This document shows, piece after piece, positions 1-13,636 of a stretch of 64,000 bases of DNA. Origin of the DNA: Ramlibacter agri (GTDB lineage: Bacteria; Pseudomonadota; Gammaproteobacteria; Burkholderiales; Burkholderiaceae_C); contig NZ_JABBFX010000004.1 in assembly GCF_012927085.1 (NCBI RefSeq), positions 248,001-312,000 of the forward strand, given 5' to 3'. Position numbers and translations under genes: made by a program. A model generated the notes under the pieces. It did no database searches. It had not been told where the DNA came from and saw only the letters and a program-made list of their open reading frames with translations. The first letter of the stretch is position 1. Each line of letters starts with the position of its first letter.

Positions 1-12
1 CTGACGGGTCCA

Positions 13-90
13 TAGGGTGCGCAGCTTCGCTGCGCACCGCACGACGCGGCGGCCTTGTCACGCGGTGCGCAGCAGAGCTGCGCACCCTAC
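13..90. repeat. Paired REP-like palindromes (BIME-like)
   Basis: Two copies of the same hairpin lie 48 bases apart. Each has perfect 10-base arms, GGTGCGCAGC and its complement, at 16-25/29-38 (loop TTC) and 64-73/77-86 (loop AGA). The outer flanks also mirror each other: TAGGGTGCGCAGC at 13-25 pairs with GCTGCGCACCCTA at 77-89. The pair sits just past the stop codon of the minus-strand receptor gene, where such elements commonly lie. There is no T-run, so intrinsic termination is not obvious. Assignment to a genome-wide REP family is inference. Confidence 0.7.
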
Positions 91-98
91 AAGACTGT

Positions 99-1706
99 TC
101 ACATCGCCGCGGCCGGCCGCAAAAGCATCGGCGCGGGCGCCGGCCCGGTCGCCGCGTCTTCCAGCCGGAACCGGCTGGTCGCCTCCTGCAGCTCGCGCGC
201 CTGCGCGAGCAGGGCGTCGATGAAGCCGTTGATCTCCTGCACCAGCGCGGCGTTGCTCTGGGTGGAGGTGTCCATCTGGCTGATCGTGGTGTTGACCTGC
301 TCGATGCCGGCGCGCTGTTCCTCGCCGGCCCGGGCGATGTCCGCCACCAATTGCGCGAGCTCGTGCGCCACCCGCACCACCTTGGCCATCGAACCGCCGG
401 CGCGCTCGGCCGCGGCGCTGCCCTGGCCGGCTTCGCCGAGCGCCTCGCCCACCAGCTTCTTGATGTCGCGCGAAGCCTCGGCGCTGCGCTGCGCCAGCTC
501 GCGCACCTGCGCCGCCACCACGCCGAAGCCACGGCCCTGGTCGCCCGCGCGCGCCGCTTCCACGGCGGCGTTCAGCGCGAGCAGGTTGGTCTGGAAGGCG
601 ATGCCGTCGATGACGGACACGATGTCCGAGACCTTGCGCGAGGACTGGTGGATGCCGGCCATGGTGCGCACGACGCCGCCCACGTCGGCGCCGCTCGCTT
701 CGGCCAGCTCCGACGCCTCGCGGGCCAGCTCGCGGGCCCGGGCCGCGCTCTCGCTGTTCTGCTTGACGATGGCGGTGAGCTCCTCGACGCTCGCCGCCGT
801 TTCCTCCAGCGCCGCCGCCTGCTCCTCGGTGCGGGCGGCCAGTTCGGTGTTGCCGTGAGAGATGCGGTCGGAAGCGCGGCTGACCGCCGCGGCGCTGTCG
901 CGGATGGCCCGCACCAGCGTGTTCAGTCGTCCTTGCATGCCGGCCAGCGCGGCCAGCACGCGGCCGGCTTCGTCGTTGCGCGCCGCCAGGGCCAGCTGGC
1001 GCAGGTCGCCGTCGGCCACCTTCTCGGTCGCTTCCACCGCGGAGCGCAGCGGGCGCACGATGCCACGCGTGATGACGGCCGTCGCCACCGCGCCGACGGC
1101 CAGGGCCAGCAGCAGCATCAGGCCCAGCCGCCACTGGGTGAGGCGGGATTCGGCCTGCGCCGCCTGGGCGCGTTCGGAGCCGAGCGTGCGCGCGGCGCTG
1201 GCGAGTGTCTGCAGGTCGGCCGCGATGGCCGCCTGCAGTGGCCGCACGGTGCCGTAGACGATGCCCTGCGCCTGCGGGTACTCGGCCTGGTCCGACAGGT
1301 CCATGGCTTCCTGCAACTGGCCGGCGATCGGCGCGTTGGCCTTCTTCAGCTTGGCGACCAGCGCCAGGATGCGGTCGTCCGCATGCATCGCGGCGGCCAG
1401 CCGCTCCAGCGTCGCGGCGGAATCGGCGTAGGCCTTTTCGCTGGCCCGCAGCGCGTCGTTGGCGGCGCGCTGGCGGTCGCTGTCGGTCTGGCCGACGAAG
1501 TCGCGGATCGCGACCGCTTCTCCCAGCTGCGCCACGCGCATGGCGCCCACCGCGTCCAGCAGGGCCAGCGTTTCGCTCTCCAGCCGCGCGCTCTGGTCCT
1601 GGGCTTTCTGCAAGGCCCCCAGCGCCAGCGCGACCGCGAGCACCATCAAGGCGAGAAGCAGGCTGAAGGCGAGGCTCAGCCGGGTGGCCATCTTGAGGTT
1701 GCGCAT
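99..1706 (-). CDS. Methyl-accepting chemotaxis protein
   Basis: Transmembrane chemoreceptor of 535 residues that would couple a periplasmic or membrane signal to CheA/CheW. Seen: TM1 about residues 12-31, a helical periplasmic region without a recognisable PAS or Cache fold (four-helix-bundle type by length), TM2 about 193-212, HAMP about 213-265, then the long coiled-coil signalling domain. The hairpin tip is near the conserved [20 protein letters not shown] stretch. The start at 1706 gives [10 protein letters not shown], typical of Tar-like receptors; an upstream ATG at 1730 is possible but adds residues unlike the family, and neither has a clear Shine-Dalgarno. There is no C-terminal NWETF-like CheR tether. 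No che or flagellar genes are adjacent, so it is an orphan receptor; the ligand is unknown. Confidence 0.93.
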   Translation of the reverse strand: MRNLKMATRLSLAFSLLLALMVLAVALALGALQKAQDQSARLESETLALLDAVGAMRVAQLGEAVAIRDFVGQTDSDRQRAANDALRASEKAYADSAATLERLAAAMHADDRILALVAKLKKANAPIAGQLQEAMDLSDQAEYPQAQGIVYGTVRPLQAAIAADLQTLASAARTLGSERAQAAQAESRLTQWRLGLMLLLALAVGAVATAVITRGIVRPLRSAVEATEKVADGDLRQLALAARNDEAGRVLAALAGMQGRLNTLVRAIRDSAAAVSRASDRISHGNTELAARTEEQAAALEETAASVEELTAIVKQNSESAARARELAREASELAEASGADVGGVVRTMAGIHQSSRKVSDIVSVIDGIAFQTNLLALNAAVEAARAGDQGRGFGVVAAQVRELAQRSAEASRDIKKLVGEALGEAGQGSAAAERAGGSMAKVVRVAHELAQLVADIARAGEEQRAGIEQVNTTISQMDTSTQSNAALVQEINGFIDALLAQARELQEATSRFRLEDAATGPAPAPMLLRPAAAM

Positions 1707-1850
1707 GGGGGGATGCTTTGTACGGACCATTGGGAGGATGCCAGTTGAGAAGGGCGTCGTCCAATTTGTGTCGGATTGTTGCAACGGCCTTTCGGAGGAG
1801 GCGGCGGAGGGCGAAATTTCCCTGTGAACTTCCGGCTTCCCGAGGCCTCC

Positions 1851-1856
1851 TACAAT
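1851..1856 (+). promoter_or_regulatory. Probable -10 box ahead of the ygiQ-like gene
   Basis: TACAAT lies 26 bases upstream of the ATG at 1882. Transcription from it would begin near 1863, which rules out the in-frame ATG at 1855 as the translation start. The -35 region is poor. This is inference from consensus only. Confidence 0.45.
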
Positions 1857-1881
1857 GCTTGGCCTCCGCCTCCCCGCCTGC

Positions 1882-4095
<2,214 letters not shown>

Positions 4096-4161
4096 ACCCG
4101 GATGGCGGGCGCCCGGCGCCCGCGGCTACCCTGCACGGAATTTCCGGACAGGAGACGTGCC

Positions 4162-5133
4162 ATGCGGAAGCGATCCCTGGTTGCGCTGCTCGCGGTGGGC
4201 AGCGCCGCCTTTGCGCAGGCCCAGAGCAATTGGCCCACGCGGCCCATCACGCTGGTCGTGCCCTTCGCCGCCGGCGGCCCCACCGACGTCGTGGCGCGCA
4301 CGCTGGGCGCGTCCATGCAGAAGACGCTCGGGCAGAGCATCCTGGTGGAGAACAAGCTGGGCGCCGGCGGCACGATAGCCGCGGCCTACGTGGCCAAGGC
4401 GGCGCCGGACGGCTACACCTTCTTCATCCACCACAACGGCATGGCGACCTCGCCGGCGCTGTACCGCAAGCTGTCCTTCGACCCGCTGAACGACTTCGAA
4501 TTCGTCAGCCAGGCGGTGGAAGTGCCCATGACCTTGCTGGCGCGCAAGGACTTCCCGGCCAACAACTTCACCGAGCTGCTGGCCTACTTGAAGGCGAACC
4601 AGGACAAGGTGAACCTCGCCAACGCCGGTCTTGGCGCGGTGTCGCAGCTGTGCGGAATGATGTTCCAGCGTGCCGTGGGCGTGCAGCTGACCGAGGTTCC
4701 CTTTTCGGGCACGGCGCCCGCGATGAACGCGCTGCTGGGCGGCCAGGTGGACCTGCTCTGCGACCAGACCACGCAGACCGTTCCCTACATCAACGCGAAC
4801 CGCGTGAAGTTCTTCGGCGTGACCACGGCCAAGCGCATCAAGGTGCTGCCCAATGCGCCGACCTTGGCGGAGCAGGGCTTGAAGGACTTCGAGGTCGTCG
4901 TCTGGCACGGCATCTACGCGCCCAAGGGCACGCCCAGGCCCATCCTCGAGAAGGTGAACGCCGCGGTGCGCACGGCGCTGAAGGACCCGGACGTGGTCAA
5001 GCGCATGGACGACCTCGGCGCGGAGATCGTGGGTGAGAACAAGCTCACCCCCGACAGCCTGCACGTCTGGCTGAAGTCCGAGATCGACCGCTGGGGGCCG
5101 ATCATCAAGGCCGGCGGGAAATTCGCCGATTGA
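4162..5133 (+). CDS. Bug/TctC family periplasmic substrate-binding protein
   Basis: Extracytoplasmic solute receptor of 323 residues, of the Bug family expanded in Comamonadaceae and Bordetella. A Sec signal peptide spans about residues 1-20 ([20 protein letters not shown]). Family marks follow: the [19 protein letters not shown] stretch with the first ligand loop, and the later DGYTFF and APTLAEQG motifs. An AGGAG Shine-Dalgarno at 4150-4154 supports the ATG at 4162. There are no tctA/tctB membrane genes nearby, so it is an orphan receptor that may work with a distant transporter or in signalling. The ligand (a small carboxylate is usual) cannot be read from sequence. It converges on the hydrolase gene with six bases between stop codons. 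Confidence 0.92.
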   Translation: MRKRSLVALLAVGSAAFAQAQSNWPTRPITLVVPFAAGGPTDVVARTLGASMQKTLGQSILVENKLGAGGTIAAAYVAKAAPDGYTFFIHHNGMATSPALYRKLSFDPLNDFEFVSQAVEVPMTLLARKDFPANNFTELLAYLKANQDKVNLANAGLGAVSQLCGMMFQRAVGVQLTEVPFSGTAPAMNALLGGQVDLLCDQTTQTVPYINANRVKFFGVTTAKRIKVLPNAPTLAEQGLKDFEVVVWHGIYAPKGTPRPILEKVNAAVRTALKDPDVVKRMDDLGAEIVGENKLTPDSLHVWLKSEIDRWGPIIKAGGKFAD

Positions 5134-5139
5134 TGGCGG

Positions 5140-6963
5140 CTAGCCGCGCAGCGGCAGGTCGATGAACGACGCGTTCGCGCCGCCCAGCGTGAACTCGAGG
5201 GACGGCGGCCGTCCCGGCGTGACCTGCGCGAAGTGGTCGGCGTCGGCCCCGGCAATCGCGACGCGCAGGCGGCTGCCGGCCTGCAGCGTCCACGACACGG
5301 GCAGCAGCGCGAAGCGCACCGTTTCCGGCACGCCGGGCTGCATGTGCCTCGCGTCCTCGCGGCGGAAGCTGCGCCACGGCCAGGTGGCCTGATAGCCCGC
5401 CGGCGGCTGGCCCTCGGTGCGATGCAGCAGCCGCAGCAGGCCCTCGGTGATGAACCACGAGCGGCCGTCGGCATCGACCTCCGACAGGTAAACGAACAGG
5501 CCCGCATCGTGCTCGGAGGTCGACACGTGCAGCTGCACGGTCGCATGGCCCGTGAGTTCGGTGTCTCGCGCGAACGGCGCGGTCGCGAAGCTGAGCATCC
5601 GCTCCTCGCGCCCGTTCCAGTCCTTGTAGTAGTCGACCACCGGCAGCGCGCCGAGCCGCTCGAAGCGGCTGTTGCGGCCGGTCGCCGTGGTGAAGCTCGC
5701 CTGGTAGGCCGCGACCGCGGTTTCGCCGGGCGCCTGCGACGCCAACACGCCATCCGCCGCGAGGAACATGCGCGTGTTCGCCGGGTGCGGCGGCCAGCTG
5801 GTGGCGGCCTGCCACTTCTCGCCGCGCACCGTGTGGAAGTGCACTGGCGCCTCGTCGCGCAAGCCGGTGTCCATGCCGGCCAGGTGCTCGTCGAAGAAGC
5901 GCAGGATCTCGGCCAGGACCGGGAACTCGGGCAGCGGCCGGCTGTCGCGGAACGGCGAGCCGTTGGTGCGCGCGCCGTGGTCCCAGGGACCGAGCAGCAG
6001 GCGGTTGTCCGCGCCGGGGTTGCTCAGGAAGCGGGCGATCGAGCCATTGGCGAACGCGCTGCCGTCGTACCAGCCGGAGATCGACAGGACGTTCACCTGG
6101 CCCGGCATGTCGCCGAGATACCAGTACGGGCTGAAGGCGCCGCTGTGCAGCGCGGGATCGTGCGACGCCGCGCCTTCGCGGAACGCGAACTCGGGCGCCA
6201 GGTCGCGCATCTTGAAGCTGTCGGCATGGCCGGCGATCGCGGCGGCGAGCAGCTTGCCACCGGTGTCCTCGTCCACCGGCGCGGGGCCTGCGTAGCGCTT
6301 GTCGTTGAAGTACGGATACGGGGCGAGCATGTCGCGCTTGTCCTGGTCCAGCGCCTCGACGAGTTCGTCGTAGTTCTCCGTCACCGTGGTGCACTTGATG
6401 CCGCCGGGGAACACGTGGTCGGTGTAGGTGTCGTGCACCGCGCAGATCGGGGCGATGGCCTTGACCGCGGGATGCCCGGTGCTGGCGAGGAAGCACGCGG
6501 CGGCGCCCAGGTACGAGATGCCCGTGGAGCCGATCACGCCGCTGGACCAGGGCTGCGCCACGATCCAGTCGGCGATCTCGCGGTGGTCGTCGCGCTCGCG
6601 CGGCGAGCGGAAGCAGTCCCGCGTGCCGAAGCTGGCGCCGCAGCCGCGCACGTCCACCGTCACCAGCGCGTAGCCGCGCGGCACGAACATGTCGCGGTAG
6701 ATGGCGATGTTGGGCGCGGGCTCGGCGCCGGGCCCCGTCACCTGGAAGCGCCGGTAGTAGGGCGTGAGGATCACGATGGCCGGCACGCGCTGCGGGCGCG
6801 GCGCGCCTTCCGGCAGGTACACGTCCACCGCGAGGCGCACGCCGTCGCGCATGGTCACGTAGCAGGCGGCGGGCGCACCGATGCCGTACGGCGCGGGCCG
6901 TTGATGCAGGTAGCGGGAGGGCGGGAGTTGCCAGGCTTGGCCGAGGTCGTCGCGATCGGGCAT
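5140..6963 (-). CDS. CocE/NonD family serine hydrolase
   Basis: Alpha/beta hydrolase of 607 residues of the X-Pro dipeptidyl-peptidase S15/CocE type, acting on esters or acyl-peptides. The nucleophile motif is GISYLG with Ser150. A DVRGCGAS oxyanion-region motif lies about residues 104-111, and a GPWDHGA motif further on probably holds the catalytic His. The C-terminal third matches the jelly-roll domain (HATVQLHVSTSEHDAGLFVYL). There is no signal peptide, so it is cytoplasmic. It is divergent from the second Bug gene (86 bases between start codons) and convergent with the first. A link between hydrolase and Bug ligands is only suggested by position. Confidence 0.88.
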   Translation of the reverse strand: MPDRDDLGQAWQLPPSRYLHQRPAPYGIGAPAACYVTMRDGVRLAVDVYLPEGAPRPQRVPAIVILTPYYRRFQVTGPGAEPAPNIAIYRDMFVPRGYALVTVDVRGCGASFGTRDCFRSPRERDDHREIADWIVAQPWSSGVIGSTGISYLGAAACFLASTGHPAVKAIAPICAVHDTYTDHVFPGGIKCTTVTENYDELVEALDQDKRDMLAPYPYFNDKRYAGPAPVDEDTGGKLLAAAIAGHADSFKMRDLAPEFAFREGAASHDPALHSGAFSPYWYLGDMPGQVNVLSISGWYDGSAFANGSIARFLSNPGADNRLLLGPWDHGARTNGSPFRDSRPLPEFPVLAEILRFFDEHLAGMDTGLRDEAPVHFHTVRGEKWQAATSWPPHPANTRMFLAADGVLASQAPGETAVAAYQASFTTATGRNSRFERLGALPVVDYYKDWNGREERMLSFATAPFARDTELTGHATVQLHVSTSEHDAGLFVYLSEVDADGRSWFITEGLLRLLHRTEGQPPAGYQATWPWRSFRREDARHMQPGVPETVRFALLPVSWTLQAGSRLRVAIAGADADHFAQVTPGRPPSLEFTLGGANASFIDLPLRG

Positions 6964-7049
6964 AGGTAGGGAGAGGGGCTGCCGTTAAACTGCAATGCCG
7001 CTGCATTGTGCCAGCCAGGTCTTTCCATCCCACCAGAGAACCGCCCCCC

Positions 7050-8030
7050 ATGCCCAGTACGCGCCGCCATCTCCTCGGCTCCCTTGCTTCGTTCGCGCTC
7101 GCCGGCAGCGCGCTGCCCGCGCTGGCCGAGGACTACCCGGCGCGGCCGATCCGCCTGGTGATTCCGCAGGCGCCGGGTTCCGGCGCCGATGTGGTGGGCC
7201 GCATGCTGTCCGACTTCATGGCCAAGGACCTGAAGGTCCCGGTGGTGGTGGACAACAAGCCCGGCGCCAACGGCATCATCGCGTCGCAACTGGTGCAGCG
7301 CGAGCCGGCGGACGGCTACACGCTGCTGCTGACGAGCGTGTCGCTGGTGAGCTTCAACCAGTTCCTGTACAAGAGCGTGCCGTACGACCCGCTGAAGGAC
7401 TTCACCTTCGTCGCGCCGGTGGCGGACGCCGGCTTCGTGCTGGTGGCGAGCAACGCCAGCGGCATCAAGTCCTTCGCCGACATGGTGGCGAAGGCCAGGG
7501 CGCGGCCCGACGCGCTCACGTTCTCCAGCGCCGGGCTCGGCAACTCGACGCACCTCTATTCCGAGATGATCGCGCTGCGCACCGGCATCAAGCTGCGCCA
7601 CATCCCCTACAAGAGCTCCGGCCCGGCGCTGATGGCCGTGGTGGCCGGCGAAGCCGACCTCATGACGGTGACCACCGCCACGGGCCTCGCGCAGATCAAG
7701 GCCGGCAAGGTGGTCGGCCTCGCGCAGTCCGGCGAGGTGCGCTCGCCGCAACTGCCCGACCTGCCGCTGCTGAAGGAGCTGGCGCCGGACGTGCCGGCGC
7801 TGCCTGGCTGGTATGCGCTGGTCGCGCCGGCGAAGATGGACCCCAAGGTGACGCAGAAGGTCGCGGCCTCGGTGAACCACTTCCTGGCGGATCCGCAAAC
7901 CCGCCAGATGCTGGTCAACCAGTTCCTGTTCCCCATCCCCGGCACGCCGGCGGACATCCAGCGGCGCGCGGAGAACGAGGCGCGGATCTGGGGCGGGCTG
8001 ATCCGCGACCTGAAGATCCAGATCGAGTAG
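7050..8030 (+). CDS. Bug/TctC family periplasmic substrate-binding protein
   Basis: Second Bug receptor, 326 residues. The N-terminus MPSTRRHLLGSLASFALAG has a twin-arginine-like TRRHLLG and a signal peptide ending near ALA at residue 26, so Tat or Sec export is possible. The family blocks YPARPIRLVIPQAPGSGAD, DGYTLLL and QIKAGKVVGLAQSG are present. It diverges from the CocE-type hydrolase and converges on pobA with 13 bases between stops. It differs enough from the first Bug (4162-5133) that local duplication is not evident. The Shine-Dalgarno is weak. The ligand is unknown; the aromatic-catabolic neighbour pobA makes an aromatic acid conceivable. Confidence 0.92.
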   Translation: MPSTRRHLLGSLASFALAGSALPALAEDYPARPIRLVIPQAPGSGADVVGRMLSDFMAKDLKVPVVVDNKPGANGIIASQLVQREPADGYTLLLTSVSLVSFNQFLYKSVPYDPLKDFTFVAPVADAGFVLVASNASGIKSFADMVAKARARPDALTFSSAGLGNSTHLYSEMIALRTGIKLRHIPYKSSGPALMAVVAGEADLMTVTTATGLAQIKAGKVVGLAQSGEVRSPQLPDLPLLKELAPDVPALPGWYALVAPAKMDPKVTQKVAASVNHFLADPQTRQMLVNQFLFPIPGTPADIQRRAENEARIWGGLIRDLKIQIE

Positions 8031-8043
8031 GGAACGGCGGCGG

Positions 8044-10119
<2,076 letters not shown>

Positions 10120-10120
10120 T

Positions 10121-10151
10121 CACAACGAGATATTCGTTGTGGTTTTATACA
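10121..10151 (+). promoter_or_regulatory. AT-rich dyad and -10 of the sulfate operon
   Basis: Perfect 8-base arms CACAACGA (10121-10128) and TCGTTGTG (10134-10141) flank GATAT. TATACA follows at 10146-10151 as a likely -10, with no good -35. The layout suggests an activator site next to a weak promoter. Because the operon encodes sulfate uptake, a CysB-type LysR activator is the likely protein; a cysB homologue lies at 28013-28957. That assignment is inference. Confidence 0.5.
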
Positions 10152-10195
10152 GCGCTCCCCACAATCCAGCTTCAACCCCGTCAAGAGGAAGAAAG

Positions 10196-10837
10196 ATGGC
10201 CAGTCTGCGTCTGGGCGATACCGCGCCCGATTTCACCCAGGATTCCACCCAAGGCCCGATCCGGTTCCACGAATGGGCCGGCGGCAAGTGGGTCGTGCTG
10301 TTCTCGCATCCCGCCGATTTCACCCCGGTCTGCACGACCGAGCTGGGCAAGACCGCGGCGCTGACGACCGAGTTCGCCAGGCGCGGCGTCAAACCGATCG
10401 CCGTGAGCGTCGACCCCGTCGACTCCCACAAGGCCTGGGTCAACGACATCAACGAGACGCAGAACACCACGGTCGATTTCCCGATCCTGGCCGACGCCGA
10501 CCGCAAGGTGGCCACGCTGTACGACATGATCCACCCGAACTCGCTGGCCAACGCCACGGTGCGCAGCGTGTTCATCATCGACCCGAAGCACACGATCCGG
10601 ACGACGCTGACCTACCCGGCCTCCACCGGCCGCAACTTCGACGAGATCCTTCGCGTCATCGACTCCTTGCAGCTGACTGACAGCCACAAGGTCGCCACGC
10701 CGGCCAACTGGAAGGACGGCGACGAGGTCGTGATCATCCCCGCCATCCAGGATCCCAAGGAGCTGGCCGAGCGTTTCCCCAAGGGTTTCCGGGCCGTTCG
10801 ACCCTACCTGCGCCTGACCCCCCAGCCGAATAAATAA
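10196..10837 (+). CDS. Peroxiredoxin, 1-Cys (Prx6) type
   Basis: Thiol peroxidase of 213 residues that reduces H2O2, organic peroxides or peroxynitrite in the cytoplasm. The peroxidatic Cys46 lies in HPADFTPVCTTEL, the Prx6 signature. The long C-terminal extension with PANWKDGDEVVIIP and the PYLRLTPQP end are typical of the 1-Cys subgroup. An AGAGGAAG Shine-Dalgarno precedes the ATG at 10196. It is the first gene after the dyad at 10121-10141, with only 12 bases to sbp, so it is probably co-transcribed with sulfate uptake. Pairing a peroxidase with sulfur import would link oxidant defence to thiol supply; this is inference. Confidence 0.93.
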   Translation: MASLRLGDTAPDFTQDSTQGPIRFHEWAGGKWVVLFSHPADFTPVCTTELGKTAALTTEFARRGVKPIAVSVDPVDSHKAWVNDINETQNTTVDFPILADADRKVATLYDMIHPNSLANATVRSVFIIDPKHTIRTTLTYPASTGRNFDEILRVIDSLQLTDSHKVATPANWKDGDEVVIIPAIQDPKELAERFPKGFRAVRPYLRLTPQPNK

Positions 10838-10849
10838 AATCGCGCCCTG

Positions 10850-11842
10850 ATGAAATCCGCCAAGCTCCTTTTCGCCGCCCTGGCCCTGGCCGCCAGCGGC
10901 CTCGCCTCCGCGCAGACGCAGTCCCTGCTGAACGTCTCCTACGACGTCGCGCGCGAGTTCTACAAGGACGTCAACGCCGCCTTCGTGCCCTTCTACAAGA
11001 AGACCACGGGCAAGGACGTGAAGATCGAGCAGTCGCACGCCGGCTCCAGCGCGCAGGCGCGCGCCGTGGCCGACGGCCTGGACGCCGACGTGGTGACCAT
11101 GAACACCACGACCGACATCGACTTCCTGGCCGACAAGGGCGTCGTGGCCAAGGACTGGCAGAAGCGCTTCCCGCACAACGCGGCGCCGACCACGTCCACC
11201 ATGCTGTTCCTGGTGCGCAACGGCAACCCGAAGGGCATCAAGGACTGGGACGACCTGGTCAAGCCCGGCGTGCAGGTCGTGGTGGTGAACCCCAAGACCG
11301 GCGGCAACGGCCGCTACGCCTACCTGGCCGCCTGGGGCTACGTCAAGAAGAAGGGCGGCACCGACGCCCAGGCCGCGGAATTCGTCGGCAAGCTGTACAA
11401 GAACGTGCCGGTGCTGGCCCGCGGCGGCCGCGACGCCACCAGCGCCTTCCTGCAGCGCAATACGGGCGACGTGCTGATCACGTTCGAGTCCGAGGTCGAA
11501 TCGGTCAACCAGGAATTCGGCGCGAACAAGGTGGACGTGGTCTATCCCTCGATCAGCATCGTGGCCGAGAACCCGGTTGCCGTCGTCGAGCGTACGGTGG
11601 CGAAGAAGGGCACGGCGGACCTCGCCAAGGCCTACCTGAACTTCCTGTACTCCGACGAGGGCCAGGAAATCGCGGCCAAGCACTACATCCGCCCGACCAG
11701 CGAAGCCGTGCTGAAGAAGTATCCGAAGTTCAAGCAGATCAAGCTGTTCACGGTGCAGGAGCTGTTCGGCTCGCTGGCCGAGGCGCAGAAGGTCCACTTC
11801 AACGACGGCGGCCAGTTCGACAAGATCTACACCGTCAAGTAA
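10850..11842 (+). CDS. sbp: Sulfate ABC transporter periplasmic binding protein
   Basis: Binding protein of 330 residues that delivers sulfate (or thiosulfate) to CysTWA. A Sec signal peptide spans about residues 1-21 (cleavage after ASA). Family motifs seen are LLNVSYDVAREFYKDVN, SHAGSSAQARAV, TNTGGNGRYAYLAAWGY-like NPKTGGNGRYAYLAAWGY, and the GGRDATSAFLQRNTGDVLIT block. It is the second gene of the operon and followed ten bases later by cysT. Sbp and CysP share this fold; the adjacent complete sulfate permease supports the sulfate call but does not exclude thiosulfate. Confidence 0.95.
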   Translation: MKSAKLLFAALALAASGLASAQTQSLLNVSYDVAREFYKDVNAAFVPFYKKTTGKDVKIEQSHAGSSAQARAVADGLDADVVTMNTTTDIDFLADKGVVAKDWQKRFPHNAAPTTSTMLFLVRNGNPKGIKDWDDLVKPGVQVVVVNPKTGGNGRYAYLAAWGYVKKKGGTDAQAAEFVGKLYKNVPVLARGGRDATSAFLQRNTGDVLITFESEVESVNQEFGANKVDVVYPSISIVAENPVAVVERTVAKKGTADLAKAYLNFLYSDEGQEIAAKHYIRPTSEAVLKKYPKFKQIKLFTVQELFGSLAEAQKVHFNDGGQFDKIYTVK

Positions 11843-11852
11843 GCCGACATCC

Positions 11853-12740
11853 ATGAGTGGCGCCCTCTCGGCGCCGCTGCCGGGCACGGCAGCGGCGCCT
11901 TCGTCTTCCCGGGGTGGCAGCAGGAAGGTGCTGCCCGGGTTCAACCTGACCCTCGGCTACACGCTGCTGTACCTGGGGCTCATCGTCCTGATCCCGCTGT
12001 CTGCGCTGGTCCTGAAGACCTTCACCCTCAGCTGGGACCAGTTCTGGGCCGCCGTCAGCTCGCCGCGCGTGCTGGCCTCCTACCGCCTGACCTTCGGCGC
12101 TTCCTTCATCGCAGCCTGCGTCAACGTGGTGTTCGGCCTGCTGGTCGCCTGGGTGCTGGTGCGCTACTCCTTTCCCGGCAAGCGCATCGTCGATGCGCTG
12201 GTGGACCTTCCGTTCGCGCTGCCGACCGCGGTGGCCGGCATCTCACTGACCGCGCTGCTGGCCGGCAACGGCTGGATCGGCCAGTACCTGGAGCCGCTGG
12301 GGATCAAGCTCGCCTTCAACCCGAACGGCGTGGTGATCGCGCTGATCTTCATCGGCCTGCCCTTCGTGGTGCGCACGGTGCAGCCGGTGCTGGAGGAGTC
12401 CGAGAAGGAGCTGGAAGAGGCCGCCATGTGCCTGGGCGCGACCCGCTTGCAGACTTTCACCAAGGTGATCCTGCCTTCGATCATGCCGGCCCTGCTGACC
12501 GGCTTTGCCATGGCGTTCGCCCGTGCGATCGGTGAGTACGGCTCGGTGATCTTCATCGCCGGCAACATGCCCATGGTGTCCGAGATCACGCCGCTGATCA
12601 TCATCGGCAAGCTGGAGCAGTACGACTACGCCGGCGCCACCGCCGTGGCCACCGTCATGCTCATGTTCTCGTTCGTGCTGCTGCTGGTGATCAATGCGCT
12701 GCAGGCCTGGCAGCGCAAGCGCTCGGGAGGCATCAAATGA
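11853..12740 (+). CDS. cysT: Sulfate ABC transporter permease CysT
   Basis: Inner-membrane permease subunit of 295 residues (CysT, also called CysU), forming the translocation path with CysW. Several transmembrane segments are evident, starting near residue 31 ([21 protein letters not shown]). The EAA loop that contacts CysA is present as [20 protein letters not shown], and the [12 protein letters not shown] motif of sulfate permeases follows. The N-terminus has a Ser/Pro/Ala-rich cytoplasmic stretch of about 30 residues. The stop overlaps the cysW start by four bases (ATGA), indicating translational coupling. Confidence 0.95.
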   Translation: MSGALSAPLPGTAAAPSSSRGGSRKVLPGFNLTLGYTLLYLGLIVLIPLSALVLKTFTLSWDQFWAAVSSPRVLASYRLTFGASFIAACVNVVFGLLVAWVLVRYSFPGKRIVDALVDLPFALPTAVAGISLTALLAGNGWIGQYLEPLGIKLAFNPNGVVIALIFIGLPFVVRTVQPVLEESEKELEEAAMCLGATRLQTFTKVILPSIMPALLTGFAMAFARAIGEYGSVIFIAGNMPMVSEITPLIIIGKLEQYDYAGATAVATVMLMFSFVLLLVINALQAWQRKRSGGIK

Positions 12741-13636
12741 GCGCCACCGACCTCACGCGCAAGCGCATCACCACCACCGAAGCGCCCTGGGTGCGGGCGG
12801 TGCTGATCGGCATCGCCTTGCTGTTCCTGCTGCTGTTCCTGGTGCTGCCGCTGGCGGCGGTTGCCACCGAGGCGCTGCGCCAGGGCCTGGGCGCCTACTT
12901 CGATGCGTTGAAGGAGCCGGACGCCTGGGCCGCCATCCGGCTGACGCTGCTCACCGCGGCCATCGCCGTGCCGCTGAACCTGGTGTTCGGCGTGGCCGCG
13001 GCCTGGTGCATCGCCAAGTACGAGTTCCGCGGCAAGGCCTTCCTGACGACGCTGGTGGACCTGCCGTTCTCGGTGTCGCCCGTGGTCGCCGGCCTGATCT
13101 ACGTGCTGGTGTTCGGCGCCCAGGGCTGGTTCGGCCCCTGGCTGTCCGACCACAACATCAAGATCATCTTCGCCGTGCCGGGCATCGTGCTGGCCACCGT
13201 GTTCGTGACCTTCCCCTTCATCGCGCGCGAGCTGATCCCGCTGATGCAGGCGCAGGGCAACGACGAGGAGCAGGCGGCCATCGTGCTGGGCGCCACCGGC
13301 TGGCAGACCTTCTGGCACGTGACGCTGCCCAACATCAAGTGGGGCCTGATCTACGGCGTGATCCTCTGCAACGCGCGCGCCATGGGCGAGTTCGGCGCGG
13401 TGTCGGTCGTCTCCGGCCACATCCGCGGCCAGACCAACACCATGCCGCTGCACGTGGAGATCCTCTACAACGAATACCAGTCGGTGGCGGCGTTTGCCGT
13501 CGCTTCCCTGCTGGCCCTGCTGGCCCTGGTCACGCTGGTGATCAAGTCGCTGGCCGAATGGAAGCAGGAACGCGACCTGAAGGCGGCCAATGAAGCGCCG
13601 CCCGAGCGCCCGATGGCGCTGGAGAAAACTGCATGA
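12737..13636 (+). CDS. cysW: Sulfate ABC transporter permease CysW
   Basis: Second inner-membrane permease subunit, 299 residues. Six or so hydrophobic segments are visible, with the first near residues 19-42 ([20 protein letters not shown]). The EAA-type loop is [20 protein letters not shown], followed by the CysW motif [20 protein letters not shown]. Both ends are coupled: ATGA overlaps with cysT upstream and with cysA downstream. The charged C-terminal tail ([19 protein letters not shown]) is cytoplasmic. Confidence 0.95.
   Translation: MSATDLTRKRITTTEAPWVRAVLIGIALLFLLLFLVLPLAAVATEALRQGLGAYFDALKEPDAWAAIRLTLLTAAIAVPLNLVFGVAAAWCIAKYEFRGKAFLTTLVDLPFSVSPVVAGLIYVLVFGAQGWFGPWLSDHNIKIIFAVPGIVLATVFVTFPFIARELIPLMQAQGNDEEQAAIVLGATGWQTFWHVTLPNIKWGLIYGVILCNARAMGEFGAVSVVSGHIRGQTNTMPLHVEILYNEYQSVAAFAVASLLALLALVTLVIKSLAEWKQERDLKAANEAPPERPMALEKTA

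Noticed and set aside
1855..1881. Upstream ATG at 1855 as the start of the YgiQ-family gene.
   Set aside because: It overlaps a probable -10 box (TACAAT, 1851-1856), so it would not be in the transcript; the ATG at 1882 is preferred.
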